DNA of 64,000 bases from Ancrocorticia sp047602305 (lineage in GTDB: Bacteria > Actinomycetota > Actinomycetes > Actinomycetales > Actinomycetaceae), in NCBI GenBank assembly GCA_047602305.1, contig JASGHO010000001.1, positions 1,054,001 to 1,118,000 on the forward strand. The letters are read 5' to 3'. The position numbers were made by a program, and so were the translations under genes. The notes beneath the pieces were generated by a model, which saw nothing but the letters and a program-made list of their open reading frames with translations, was not told where the DNA came from and searched no databases. Positions 8,897 to 17,495 of this stretch are shown here, piece after piece (the stretch's first letter is position 1; the number at the start of each line of letters is the position of its first letter).

Positions 8897-9337
8897 ACGC
8901 GAATCTCGAAGAAACTCACCACTAACGTGTTCGCCGTCGCCTCACTTGCTGCCATATCCGTGACCCTGACGGGGTGCGGGGAGTCTGATTCAGGCGTTGA
9001 CGACGTTGCAAACAGATTCACCTCAATGACTCAGGTCAACGGAGTACCCAACGGCGAGACTGTCGTCGAAGTCGAGAGCGCCGGGACAGTCTGGGCACTG
9101 GTTCGCAGGGACGACGTCAGCGCTGTTGATCCTTCCCAGTGCCAGATCAACGGGCAATCAATGGGCGACGCCGCGGAGGATCTTAATATCCCGGAACCTG
9201 CTGATCTGAGCGATACGGGTGAGAAACAGACGATGTTTGCCTTTGCGTCCGCACCGGTCGAGAATGCAGGAAACTACACCATCAATTGCGCACTGGACAC
9301 CGATGCCCTCCTGTTCTTGGTCGAGCCACGGGGCTAG
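8897..9337 (+). CDS. Small lipoprotein with non-standard or lost start
   Basis: The frame encodes a lipoprotein signal: RISKKLTTNVFAVA then TLTGCGE, with lipobox L-T-G-C and about 120 exported residues rich in Asp/Glu, with two further Cys. The basic n-region (RISKK) lies upstream of the first standard start, a GTG at 8927, and is preceded by ACG (8897), not ATG. Either ACG has replaced the original ATG, or GTG8927 is used and yields a signal without positive charge; neither has a good ribosome site. The upstream boundary is therefore uncertain. Function unknown. Confidence 0.6.
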   Translation, partial: TRISKKLTTNVFAVASLAAISVTLTGCGESDSGVDDVANRFTSMTQVNGVPNGETVVEVESAGTVWALVRRDDVSAVDPSQCQINGQSMGDAAEDLNIPEPADLSDTGEKQTMFAFASAPVENAGNYTINCALDTDALLFLVEPRG

Positions 9338-9389
9338 GGACGTCTGAGCCGAAGGCGTATGTGGGTGTCTGAACCGAGGCAGGCCATCC

Positions 9390-9406
9390 ATATCATGCGA
9401 TATAAT
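9390..9406 (+). promoter_or_regulatory. Leaderless promoter with overlapping operator
   Basis: TATAAT at 9401-9406 lies 6 nt before the ATG at 9413, so transcription should begin at the start codon. An inverted repeat ATATC-atgc-GATAT (9390-9403) overlaps the -10 box, placed for autorepression by the XRE domain of the gene product. Confidence 0.65.
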
Positions 9407-9412
9407 CAGGGC

Positions 9413-9856
9413 ATGTCCAACGAGATTCGAGATCTTCGTGAGGCGGCGGGACTCAGCCAATCTGAGCTTGCGCGCCGTTCTGGTGTTGCGCAGCCAAACA
9501 TCGCCGCATACGAGTCTGGCCGTCGCATAGCCTCACCCGAAATGATTGAGCGGATCAGAAAAGCAACCAGACCTCTCCCCCATGAGTCTTTGATAGTGAA
9601 TCGCCAGAAACTTCAAGAACTGGCTGCCTCATTTGGTCTCACTAATCTCCGCATTTTTGGCTCCGCCATGAACAAGACAGATCGACCAGACAGCGATGTG
9701 GACCTGCTGGTTTCTCGCCCACAAGGAACAGGCCTACTGACACTGGCCGCCTTCGCGGAGGCTGCACAGGAACTGCTAGGCGTCGAAGTTGACGTTGTGA
9801 CAGACGGTGGATTACCACCAGACCACGAGATCATGCGAATGGCAGTTGCGTTATGA
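9413..9856 (+). CDS. XRE-fused MNT nucleotidyltransferase antitoxin
   Basis: 147 residues. An XRE helix-turn-helix occupies about 5-55 (LSQSELARRSGVAQPNIAAY). A minimal nucleotidyltransferase domain follows with GS at 83-84, paired Asp95/Asp97 (SDVDLLV) and a third acidic residue near Asp127. MNT antitoxins silence HEPN toxins by AMPylating the toxin Tyr; the fused DNA-binding domain would add autorepression. The ATG at 9413 is chosen because it follows a -10 box at leaderless spacing. The stop overlaps the HEPN start by 4 nt (ATGA). Confidence 0.85.
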   Translation: MSNEIRDLREAAGLSQSELARRSGVAQPNIAAYESGRRIASPEMIERIRKATRPLPHESLIVNRQKLQELAASFGLTNLRIFGSAMNKTDRPDSDVDLLVSRPQGTGLLTLAAFAEAAQELLGVEVDVVTDGGLPPDHEIMRMAVAL

Positions 9857-10194
9857 ATAGCAGAGACCATTCCGCAATCCTGGAGATGATTCGGCTCTGC
9901 ATCATTGGAGAGCAGCTGGTCGAGCGCGGTTATGACTGGTACTCAAACGATCCACAGAACGTACCGGGCATGGCCGCAGAGTCCCTCATCATCAAACTCG
10001 GTGAGAACGTTGCACGACTGAGCCGAGAGACTCTTGATACATACCCCAGCATCCCGTGGTCACACATCAAGAGGATGCGTGACCTGCTGGCACACCACTA
10101 CGAGGGAACAGACTACGGCGCAGTGTGGGACACCTTGGTGAACGACCTTCCAACAGTGAGAAGGTTACTGGAGAGCATCAGTTTCACGGATTAG
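9853..10194 (+). CDS. HEPN-domain toxin (HepT-like)
   Basis: 113 residues, all helical. RDLLAHHY at 76-83 is the RX4HXY motif of HEPN RNases (Arg76, His81, Tyr83). Tyr83 is the residue that MntA-type partners AMPylate in characterised pairs. It overlaps the XRE-MNT gene by ATGA, giving translational coupling. Predicted to cut RNA (tRNA in studied HepT) when the antitoxin is lost. The motif is intact, so the pair may be active. Confidence 0.85.
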   Translation: MNSRDHSAILEMIRLCIIGEQLVERGYDWYSNDPQNVPGMAAESLIIKLGENVARLSRETLDTYPSIPWSHIKRMRDLLAHHYEGTDYGAVWDTLVNDLPTVRRLLESISFTD

Positions 10195-10379
10195 GTTTCT
10201 GACACCTTCGATTCCTTCTTTAGCTTGGAGCGTTCAGCCTGAGCATTAGGAAAACAGTTCCTATCTGGCCGAGTCTGCTACCCCAAGAGCCGTAGATCAG
10301 GATCGCGCCGACGGCGGCAAGAGCTCCAGTGAACCTTTTCAAATAGACTGAACTTCATATTTTGGAGGAAGGCTAACGG

Positions 10380-10526
10380 ATGATCGAAACAGCATCAGTT
10401 GCGCAGTGGTGGGCACACGCGCTCGGCTTCGGGCTGCTCGCCACGCTCGCCTGCGGCGCGGTGCTGATCGCTGTATTGTGCCTCACCATCGTTGTGCTAG
10501 CCCTCCCACGGAAGTGGGCATCGTGA
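10380..10526 (+). CDS. 48-residue single-span membrane protein
   Basis: A small gene with a strong ribosome site (GGAGGAAGG, 8 nt before the ATG). The product is MIETASVAQWWAHALGFG, then one hydrophobic helix of about 25 residues, ending PRKWAS. Its stop overlaps the GTG of the next gene by 4 nt (GTGA), so the two are translationally coupled. No family recognised. The strong ribosome site and the coupling are the evidence that it is real. Confidence 0.65.
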   Translation: MIETASVAQWWAHALGFGLLATLACGAVLIAVLCLTIVVLALPRKWAS

Positions 10527-11452
10527 GAGCCTTGGTGTTGGGCGCCCGCGGGGCGGTCGGTAGAGCCGTGTGTGATCACCTGACACGGATGGGGCACACT
10601 GTCACTGAGGCGGGCCGTGCGATGACTCCCCCGGGATTGTCGTTCGATCTGCACGCCCGTGAGGGACTGTCGCGCCTGCAGGAAGTGGCAGTCGATCACG
10701 ACGTCGTCGTCAACGCTTCCGGAATCGAAGACCCGGCCCTCGTCACATACGCCGGGACAGTCCCGTTCGTGGAGATCTCCGCCAGCGGAGATTACCTGGA
10801 GGCCCTCGCCACCACAGACACTAAGAAGACCCTCATTCTCGGAGCAGGCCTCGCGCCTGGACTCACCACGATCCTGGCCTCCGCGCTGCACACCATTCCG
10901 GGCGACGAGGTGGACATCGCGATCACTCTCGGCGCAGGTGAAGCCCACGGGAACGCCGCCGTGGCATGGACTGCCGGGCTCATCGGTCGCGCGATCCACC
11001 GGCCTCCGGAAGCCCATCCGGTACTGAACCTACGCGAGACCCGCCGTTTCCGTACCGAATCGGGAATCAGAACCCACCTGCGCGCCGACTTCCCTGATCA
11101 CGTCCTCGTTGGTCTCCCGCGCGGTATTACTGTGCGCAGCTATCTTGCCGTCAGCAGCCGCATTGCCACCGGTGCCCTTGCATTTGCCGGCCGCTTCCCC
11201 ATCTTGACACCGATGATCAACCACGCCCCGCACTGGGGTGACCAGCGCTGGGAAGTGAGCGCACGAAACCGCCGCACCGGTCAACTCCACAGCGCACACG
11301 GTATCGGGCAATCATGCACCACCGCGCTGCTCACCGCACACGCCGCTGTCGCGGCCGTGAAGGACCCACGTCGCGGGGCGATCACCATGGCTGACTTGGT
11401 CACCATGGCCGAGCTACGGGAGATGGCCGGAATCGAGTTCGGCACGCCTTAA
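10523..11452 (+). CDS. Saccharopine-dehydrogenase-like NAD(P)-binding protein
   Basis: 309 residues from a GTG start. The N-terminus RALVLGARGAVGRAV is a Rossmann GxxGxxG motif. It is followed by VVNASGIEDPALVTYA and FVEISASGDYLEAL, the pattern of saccharopine-dehydrogenase-like oxidoreductases. The GTG at 10523 is preferred because it overlaps the stop of the small membrane gene; the frame is open further upstream but without a start signal. Substrate unknown. A hairpin follows at 11488-11515. Confidence 0.75.
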   Translation: MRALVLGARGAVGRAVCDHLTRMGHTVTEAGRAMTPPGLSFDLHAREGLSRLQEVAVDHDVVVNASGIEDPALVTYAGTVPFVEISASGDYLEALATTDTKKTLILGAGLAPGLTTILASALHTIPGDEVDIAITLGAGEAHGNAAVAWTAGLIGRAIHRPPEAHPVLNLRETRRFRTESGIRTHLRADFPDHVLVGLPRGITVRSYLAVSSRIATGALAFAGRFPILTPMINHAPHWGDQRWEVSARNRRTGQLHSAHGIGQSCTTALLTAHAAVAAVKDPRRGAITMADLVTMAELREMAGIEFGTP

Positions 11453-11487
11453 CCAGAGAACCTGCGCATGCCATCCAACCTCACCAA

Positions 11488-11515
11488 CCCCTCTGGCGCC
11501 TATTGGCCGGAGGGG
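11488..11515. terminator. Hairpin terminator candidate
   Basis: CCCCTCTGGC (11488-11497) pairs with GCCGGAGGGG (11506-11515) apart from one wobble. It lies between the oxidoreductase gene and the convergent DUF503 gene. No strong T-tract. Confidence 0.5.
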
Positions 11516-11547
11516 CTTACTTCCAGGCAGAACTTGGTTCCAGACAA

Positions 11548-11844
11548 TCAGTCGTCGCTGGAGGCCAGCCCGCGCCGCGCGGACAGCGACGTCACTTCAG
11601 GATGCTCCTCGGCAAGTAGCCGTTCCGCACGATCAAGCACCTCGCGAATATGCGCGGTATCCGCGCTAACCACCGAGACACCGATCTGCGAACGCCGGTG
11701 CTTGTCATGATCGCCAACTTCAGCGACGGCGACTTCCGTGCGCCGACTAAGATTCGCCACCAACGGCCGAATCACACTGCGCTTCCCTTTGAGAGAATGC
11801 ACATCACCGAGCAAAATATCGAATTCAATCCAACCAATCCACAT
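11548..11844 (-). CDS. DUF503 (YlxP-like) protein, copy 1
   Basis: 98 residues beginning MWIGWIEFDILLGDVHSLKG, the characteristic start of DUF503, a small ferredoxin-like-fold family normally encoded beside rbfA/infB. Here it is isolated in an accessory region and duplicated at 18449 with nearly the same DNA. The ATG at 11844 matches the family start; a GTG at 11865 is an alternative. Role unknown; a link to translation or RNA is suggested by the usual neighbourhood only. Confidence 0.8.
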   Translation of the reverse strand: MWIGWIEFDILLGDVHSLKGKRSVIRPLVANLSRRTEVAVAEVGDHDKHRRSQIGVSVVSADTAHIREVLDRAERLLAEEHPEVTSLSARRGLASSDD

Positions 11845-11887
11845 CCGCGCAATTCTCTCACTCACCGAACCACATGTGAAGGGTTCG
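11548..11887. repeat. 340-bp direct repeat, copy 1
   Basis: Matches 18449-18788 in the same orientation with about 8 mismatches by eye (about 97-98%). The repeat covers the whole DUF503 gene plus 43 bp before its ATG. The copies lie 6901 bp apart. Confidence 0.9.
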
Positions 11888-11917
11888 CCGGGATTGCGTG
11901 GCGGATCCACTGCAAAG

Positions 11918-11962
11918 GTCCCCAGCAAGCCCCACAGCGTAAAGTCCCCAGCAAGCCCCACA
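11918..11962. repeat. Short tandem repeat
   Basis: GTCCCCAGCAAGCCCCACA occurs at 11918-11936 and again at 11944-11962 (period 26), in the gap upstream of DUF503 copy 1. Confidence 0.8.
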
Positions 11963-12047
11963 AAGGAGTGTCGTTTTCCGATACATGCGACAGTTTTTCC
12001 CAGGGAAAACACGTTACGTGAATCCGATTTCGACACTTCTTTGGAAC

Positions 12048-12123
12048 GACGACGGCGTCCGCAGCGTCACTTCTTTGCCACGCCCGGCCCGATAACTCCT
12101 CCGGGAAGAGGACGACGACGGCG
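12048..12123 (+). repeat. Intergenic element with two GACGACGGCG motifs
   Basis: GACGACGGCG at 12048-12057 and 12114-12123 bracket a spacer with CACTTCTTTGCC and CTCC-CGG-AAGAG segments. The arrangement matches 18845-18913, so both DUF503 repeats are followed by related elements. The rest of the gap (11963-12150) shows nothing else. Confidence 0.75.
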
Positions 12124-12150
12124 TCCGCCCCCTCTCAGATTCGGACCCCA

Positions 12151-13023
12151 CTAGACCTCCGCACGGAGCGCGAGGACACGTTTGATCGTGGTCTCGAGCG
12201 AGGTGTGCGCAGGAACGCTTCGGTCCCCACGCGGAGCGAGTAGTCCACGCTCGTCGGCCCGATACAATTCGGCGAGGCTTCGTGCGATGTGTGGCCGAAA
12301 TCCAGCCGCGGTCAGTTCCTCCACCCAAGACTCCTCCGGAATGGTCACGACGCTCAACTCTCGCCCCATGGCCGCACCGAGCAGCGAAGCCACGTCACGC
12401 TCCGAGTATGCGGGGCCGATAACATCGACGCTCTCGCTCGCGGTGGGCCTCGACTCAAGTGCCTGTGCAGCGACTATGCCAAGATCAGCCGTAGCAACCA
12501 TTGCCAGCGGCGTATCTGCGGAGGTGGCAAAGACCGGATAAATTCCGCTCTCCTGAGCAACGACGATGACGTCACCAATCTTCTCTTGGAAGTGACCCGA
12601 GCGCAATGCTGTCAGCGTAGTCCCGGTCGCGCGCAGCGCATCCTCAAGAAGGTGTAGTCCGGTGATCGGGCCGGTGCCCTCAGCAAGATCTGCCCCACCT
12701 GAGGACAGCATCACCACATGCGGAACCTTCGCGTCGGCAACTGCACCCGCGATCGAGGAAGTCAGGCGTTCCGCGTGCTCATCCAGGTCGTTGACGGTGA
12801 GGTCGAACGGTAGCAATGTGAAGAACCCCGTACACCCCTCCAGCGCCGCGGCAAGTCCAGATCGATCATCGAGCGCGACGACCCGCACCTCAACTCCCCT
12901 CGCTTCCCATCCCGGGACATCCGATGGTCGACGAACCAGAACCCTCACGTCGGCTCCCGCTGCAAGCAACGCTCGTGCTGTTGCCGATCCGACTCGTCCC
13001 GTCACTCCTGCGATCACATACAT
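12151..13023 (-). CDS. NmrA-like NAD(P)-binding oxidoreductase
   Basis: 290 residues. The N-terminal MYVIAGVTGRVGSATARALL is a Rossmann GxxGxxG motif. The pattern VRVLVRRPSDVPGWEARG, then FFTLLPFDL and VVMLSSGGADL, is that of atypical SDRs of the NmrA/QorB type, which act as redox sensors or quinone reductases. The ATG at 13023 has AGGAGG upstream. Divergent from an AraC-type regulator with a 146-nt shared gap, so that protein probably controls it. Confidence 0.8.
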   Translation of the reverse strand: MYVIAGVTGRVGSATARALLAAGADVRVLVRRPSDVPGWEARGVEVRVVALDDRSGLAAALEGCTGFFTLLPFDLTVNDLDEHAERLTSSIAGAVADAKVPHVVMLSSGGADLAEGTGPITGLHLLEDALRATGTTLTALRSGHFQEKIGDVIVVAQESGIYPVFATSADTPLAMVATADLGIVAAQALESRPTASESVDVIGPAYSERDVASLLGAAMGRELSVVTIPEESWVEELTAAGFRPHIARSLAELYRADERGLLAPRGDRSVPAHTSLETTIKRVLALRAEV

Positions 13024-13169
13024 GTTGACTCCTCCTAGATATGTGTCTTGTTTACAGGTTCGACCCTACGGAGAAGATCCCGGCGATTCCATGCCTATTT
13101 ATTCAAATTTATTGCTCATTCGTCCGATTCATCCGGTGTAACGGTGCCCCCATATGGAATGCTGGGCAC

Positions 13170-14126
13170 ATGACACCCGGATCATCAGCCACAGGCCCCG
13201 ATCGCTTGGCGCGCGTGTTACACACACTGCGTATGCGCAGCACGTTCTACTGTCAGGCCGAGCTGGGCGAGCCGTGGGCACTCGAGATGCCTGCAATCGC
13301 CGACTCAATCAGTTTCCACGTGCTCACCGCCGGTACCTGCTGGCTCCGACTACCTGATTCCGATCCGCTCGAACTCCACGCGGGTGACCTCGCGCTGGTA
13401 CCACACGGGCGTGGACACGATCTTGCGAGTGCCGAGCACATGGCCGCGGGGCCCCGCGTTGATCTGCTGCCCCAGCACTACGTTACGGAGAACTACTCGG
13501 TGTTGCGGCACGGCGGAACCGGCCGCACTACGCAACTGATTTGCGGCGTCGTCGCCTTCGACGAACCCGCAGCCCGAGAACTTACGCGCGCACTGCCTCA
13601 AGTACTGTTTGTCGACGGCGCCGTCGTCTCGGCTGCTTCCTCGATTCGCGACACCCTACGCCTCATGGCACACGAAGTCTCTCACCCACAACCCGGGGGC
13701 GAAGCGGTGGCAACCCGGCTCGCCGATATCCTCGTAGTTCAGGCCATTCGCGCATGGCTTGCTAGCGACCTCAATACCACTGCGGGCTGGCTCCGTGCGA
13801 TCCAGGACGAGCGCATCGGGCGCGTGCTGGAGGCCATCCACAAGGACCCCGGCTGTGAATGGACATTGGAAAGGCTTGCCCGAGTCGCTACGATGTCGCG
13901 ATCGTCGTTCAGCACCCGCTTTACCGGACTCGTCGGTGAATCGCCGATCGCCTACCTCACCCGGTGGCGCATGAACGTCGCCCACACCAGACTTCGCGAC
14001 GAAAACACCACCGCAGCCAGGCTTGCATCCGAACTCGGCTACCAGTCCGAGGCCGCATTCAACCGTGCCTTCACCCGCGTCATCGGCCACACGCCCGGCT
14101 CAATACGGCGCGAGCGAGGCCAGTAG
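13170..14126 (+). CDS. AraC-family regulator with cupin sensor
   Basis: 318 residues. The N-terminal half (about 15-180) is a cupin-type effector domain (FHVLTAGTCWLRLP, then LHAGDLALVPHGRGH). The C-terminal ~100 residues contain two AraC helix-turn-helices (WTLERLARVATMSRSSFSTR; AARLASELGYQSEAAFNRAF). The ATG at 13170 begins MTPGSSATGPDRLARVL, as related cupin/AraC regulators do; the frame is open upstream without a start. Divergent from the NmrA-like gene, its likely target. The effector is unknown. Confidence 0.85.
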   Translation: MTPGSSATGPDRLARVLHTLRMRSTFYCQAELGEPWALEMPAIADSISFHVLTAGTCWLRLPDSDPLELHAGDLALVPHGRGHDLASAEHMAAGPRVDLLPQHYVTENYSVLRHGGTGRTTQLICGVVAFDEPAARELTRALPQVLFVDGAVVSAASSIRDTLRLMAHEVSHPQPGGEAVATRLADILVVQAIRAWLASDLNTTAGWLRAIQDERIGRVLEAIHKDPGCEWTLERLARVATMSRSSFSTRFTGLVGESPIAYLTRWRMNVAHTRLRDENTTAARLASELGYQSEAAFNRAFTRVIGHTPGSIRRERGQ

Positions 14127-14159
14127 GTACAGCAACCACCTCGTCGACGGCGGCGGCTG

Positions 14160-17100
14160 TCATGGGTTGATGATGTTGTCCGACACCTCCAGCGGGCCGG
14201 CGTCCTGCTCGTCGATCAGCGTAACCACCTCCACAGTACCGGACCGGGTCAGCGTGTTGCCGGTGATGGTGGTCGCTCCGGGGCCGTTCCGCAGAACGAA
14301 GATGCCGAAGTCGCCATTCGCGGGGGCGTTGTCGATCAGGAGGGAGTCGGTGATGCGGAGCGTGGTGTCCACACCGGGCATCGAGTTGATTCCCGAGCCG
14401 TAGCGCAGGTTCAGACCGTTGGCCACCATCGAGGCACTCCCATGTCCGCCGTTCCCCCTTCCACCGTCGAACCAGCCAGTGATGTCGAGCGCCCAGTCGC
14501 CCGCCTGTGGACTGGTGGCGTTGCCGTCGCCGTTGGTGTCGCCACCGACGGTGTCGTCGCGGACACTGGTCATGATCGCGGGGTTGTCGGCCGTGCCGGT
14601 CACCGCTAGGGAACCACCATAGCCGACCTCCAGGTACCCTCCGACGTCGAACTTGAGGACAGTGCCGGCCTCAACGGTGAGGGTACCGCTCAGTGTGGTC
14701 CGTCCGGTGAGCACAAACGGCAGTCCGGTGGTGGGTGCTGTCCAGTCGCCGATCCGTCCGCTGATGTAAATGGCGTTCACCGTGTTGTTACTGCCGGTAT
14801 TACTCGCCAGGGCTGCCGGGCTGAAGTCCTGCTCGGAGTATGAATAGGCCGGTGTCCCGGTGGTGTTGCCGGTGACGTTATTTCCGGTCACCGTGATCGC
14901 CCCTCCGTACCCACTGAGCCTCGGGTCCGGAGGATCGGAATGCACCGCGATGCCGCCGGAGCGGATCAGGGTGTTGTCGGTGATGGTGATCGCACCGGGG
15001 TTGAACCAGAGTCCTTGAATGCGGCTGGCGTCAATACCAGCGCTGTTGTCCCGGAGGGTGGAATTGCTCAGTTGGAAGCTGCTCGCCTGGGCTGCCGTGA
15101 TTCCGGCGCCGTAGCGCAGGTCGAGCTGGCTTGCCGTGAGCGTGGCTGCGGCGGTATAGACCTCGTTCCCGGCTATGAAGAGGTCACTGACCACGCTGAT
15201 ACCGGCCCAGCTGCCCGGCTCTGGTTGAGTTTGGTCGCCGTTGCCGTTGGTGTCGCCGCCCACGCTATCGTCGTGGATGCTCGTGACGATCACCGGTTGG
15301 GCGTCGGTGCCGTCTATGACGAGGGACCCGTTTGCCACGTTCAGGCTCCCGCCGTCGTCGACTTTGAGAATCGCGCCCGCAGGAATGGTGAACGTCACGC
15401 GCGGCGTCAGCGGAGATCCGGGAATCTCGCTGAGCCTCATGCTGCCCATGATGTAAGGCAAGCCGGTGGTGGGCAGCGTCCAGTCCTCGAAGAGCGCGCC
15501 GCAGAGCCGGATGGCGTTGACCTTGTTGTTACTGCCGGTGTTGCCGGTGAGCAGCGACGGCTGCAGGGTTCCGTCGCAGATCGAGAAGGCTGGTTCGGTG
15601 CTGGTGGAGCCGGTCACCGAATTATCCGAGACCGTCACCGGCACTACGGGATCGGAGGTGTTACCGGTGTTGTAAGAGCCAAGGCTGGAAACGGCGATAG
15701 TGCCCGAATCGGTGAGCGTGGTGCCGGTGATGGTGATCTCACGCGTGGCGTCTGCCGTATCGCCGCTGTGGACGGCGACGATTCCGTCGGTGTTGTGCGC
15801 GAGCACCGAGTTGGTGAGCTGGAACACCGACAGGTCGGGGTCTATGGCAGTCTCGATACCGCCGTCGATGCCGCTGCCGTAGCGCAGGGTGAGCGCGTTG
15901 GCGCGGAAGATCGCGTCGTCGTTGAGCCGCACGGAACCCCAATCGCCTGCCTGTGGGCTGGTCTGCGCGCCGTCACCGTTGGTGTCACCGCCGACCGAGT
16001 CGTCGCGAATGCTGGTGAAGGTGGCGCCCTCGACGAGGAGTGAGCCGTCCACCGACAGGGCGGCATCGGCATCGAACTTCACGATGGTGTCCGGCGCTAC
16101 GGTCAACGCAGTGCCCTTGGCGATCGTCACCGTGCCGCTGACGTGATAGACCGCCCCGCAATCCCCGGGTTGCCAGGTGGTGTCGGTGGCGATGTCTCCG
16201 CTGACAGGGATCACCGTCGGGGTGCAAACCGATTCGTAGCTGAACCGGGCATTCGATCCGGGTTTGCTGGTACCGTACTTGCCGGTAACCGACACATCCA
16301 CCGTGCTGCCCGCTGTACCAGCCGGTGCCGTGACGGTGAGCTTCCGGTCGCTGAGAACGCGCAGCTTCTTGGCTGGCTTATCCCCGAAGGAGACCCTAGT
16401 GGCATTCGTGAACCCGGAGCCATTGATGGTGACCTTGGTGCCGCCCTCTGCCGGCCCACTGGCGGGACGAACCGAGGCGACCTGAGGCGGAGCGACAAAG
16501 GTGAACCGCGTCGCCCGGCGCTTCTCGGACGTGCCGTAGGCGGTGACCACCCGGACGTTGGTCGAGCCTGCCCGATGGGCCGGAGCCGTCACCGTGAGCT
16601 TGTTTTCGGAAAGCACCCGGATGTCACTGCCCGGCACCTTGCCGAAAAGAACCTCGGAGACGTCGATGAAGTCGCGACCGGTGATCGTGATCGTTTGCCT
16701 GTTGTCGGTGCCGGCCGAGCCGGGACGCACCGCTGTGATCCGAGGCGCCTCGACATAGCGATACTTGCTGGATGCCGAGGCCTTTGACGCGCCGGCCTTG
16801 GTGACGACCCGGACGTTCACTTTGCCCCACCCACGTGGGGCGATCACAGTCAACTCGGTGTCGGAAAGCACCTTCAGTTGCCGTCCGGCTTTGTCGCCGA
16901 ACAGGACCTTCGTGGCCTTACTGAAGCCGGTCCCGGTCACCGTGACCAGCGTCTTCCCGGACACCGGGCCCCGCGCCGGCTCCAGAGCCTTGACAGTCGG
17001 TGCCACCGCAACTTGGCTGGGCGTTGGGGACGGCGTCGGCGTAGCCCGGCTGGGCGTTGGGGACGGTGCAACTGGGCTGGGTGTAGAGACCGATGCCGGA

Positions 17101-17213
17101 GTGGGCGCCGGAGTCGACTCTGCCCACGCCGTCGCAATCCCACCCACCCCACTGGAGAGCATGACCGCTGCCAGCACACTAGAAATCCATACCCGCACCA
17201 CTGATGACCGCAT
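14160..17213 (-). CDS. Secreted TIG / beta-helix repeat surface protein
   Basis: 1017 residues. A signal peptide (about 1-31) and a Pro/Thr/Ser-rich linker lead to three IPT/TIG immunoglobulin-like domains (about 68-330), each with a GTGF/GRDF-type turn and a VLSDxxLTVxAP strand. Three homologous modules of about 220 residues follow. Each opens with a strand-rich VxxGTxLxV segment and carries DDSVGGDTNGDG-like Asp/Asn loops, probably calcium sites, before parallel beta-helix repeats (ITITGNTLxxSG). The protein stops abruptly after VSDNIINP with no LPXTG or transmembrane anchor. The ATG at 17213 has GAAGGAG upstream. Probably an adhesin or carbohydrate-binding protein; ligand unknown. Confidence 0.85.
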   Translation of the reverse strand: MRSSVVRVWISSVLAAVMLSSGVGGIATAWAESTPAPTPASVSTPSPVAPSPTPSRATPTPSPTPSQVAVAPTVKALEPARGPVSGKTLVTVTGTGFSKATKVLFGDKAGRQLKVLSDTELTVIAPRGWGKVNVRVVTKAGASKASASSKYRYVEAPRITAVRPGSAGTDNRQTITITGRDFIDVSEVLFGKVPGSDIRVLSENKLTVTAPAHRAGSTNVRVVTAYGTSEKRRATRFTFVAPPQVASVRPASGPAEGGTKVTINGSGFTNATRVSFGDKPAKKLRVLSDRKLTVTAPAGTAGSTVDVSVTGKYGTSKPGSNARFSYESVCTPTVIPVSGDIATDTTWQPGDCGAVYHVSGTVTIAKGTALTVAPDTIVKFDADAALSVDGSLLVEGATFTSIRDDSVGGDTNGDGAQTSPQAGDWGSVRLNDDAIFRANALTLRYGSGIDGGIETAIDPDLSVFQLTNSVLAHNTDGIVAVHSGDTADATREITITGTTLTDSGTIAVSSLGSYNTGNTSDPVVPVTVSDNSVTGSTSTEPAFSICDGTLQPSLLTGNTGSNNKVNAIRLCGALFEDWTLPTTGLPYIMGSMRLSEIPGSPLTPRVTFTIPAGAILKVDDGGSLNVANGSLVIDGTDAQPVIVTSIHDDSVGGDTNGNGDQTQPEPGSWAGISVVSDLFIAGNEVYTAAATLTASQLDLRYGAGITAAQASSFQLSNSTLRDNSAGIDASRIQGLWFNPGAITITDNTLIRSGGIAVHSDPPDPRLSGYGGAITVTGNNVTGNTTGTPAYSYSEQDFSPAALASNTGSNNTVNAIYISGRIGDWTAPTTGLPFVLTGRTTLSGTLTVEAGTVLKFDVGGYLEVGYGGSLAVTGTADNPAIMTSVRDDTVGGDTNGDGNATSPQAGDWALDITGWFDGGRGNGGHGSASMVANGLNLRYGSGINSMPGVDTTLRITDSLLIDNAPANGDFGIFVLRNGPGATTITGNTLTRSGTVEVVTLIDEQDAGPLEVSDNIINP

Positions 17214-17272
17214 TGCACTTCTCCTTCGACGGGGCAGCAGGCCTGGGAGAGGATCCGAAGCCTCGGCGTCCG

Positions 17273-17282
17273 GACGACGGCG
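17273..17282 (+). repeat. GACGACGGCG motif
   Basis: One intergenic copy, 60 bp upstream of the surface-protein start. Confidence 0.8.
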
Positions 17283-17495
17283 TGCCGGATGCTTTGTACC
17301 AAAGCTAACACGATCGAGACTCCAGCGGCAGTGGAGATTCTGACTCCCGGGCAACGCCCGAGGCCCTGCCGGTGTCCATTCTCGCGAAGAGTGTCCGTTG
17401 TCGAGCGTTACTTCACGTTCATAGAGGAAGGTGGGTGTCTGCTGACAGAGCAGCGCACTCAGTTTGACGCCAATGCGAACGCATACACTTGATTC

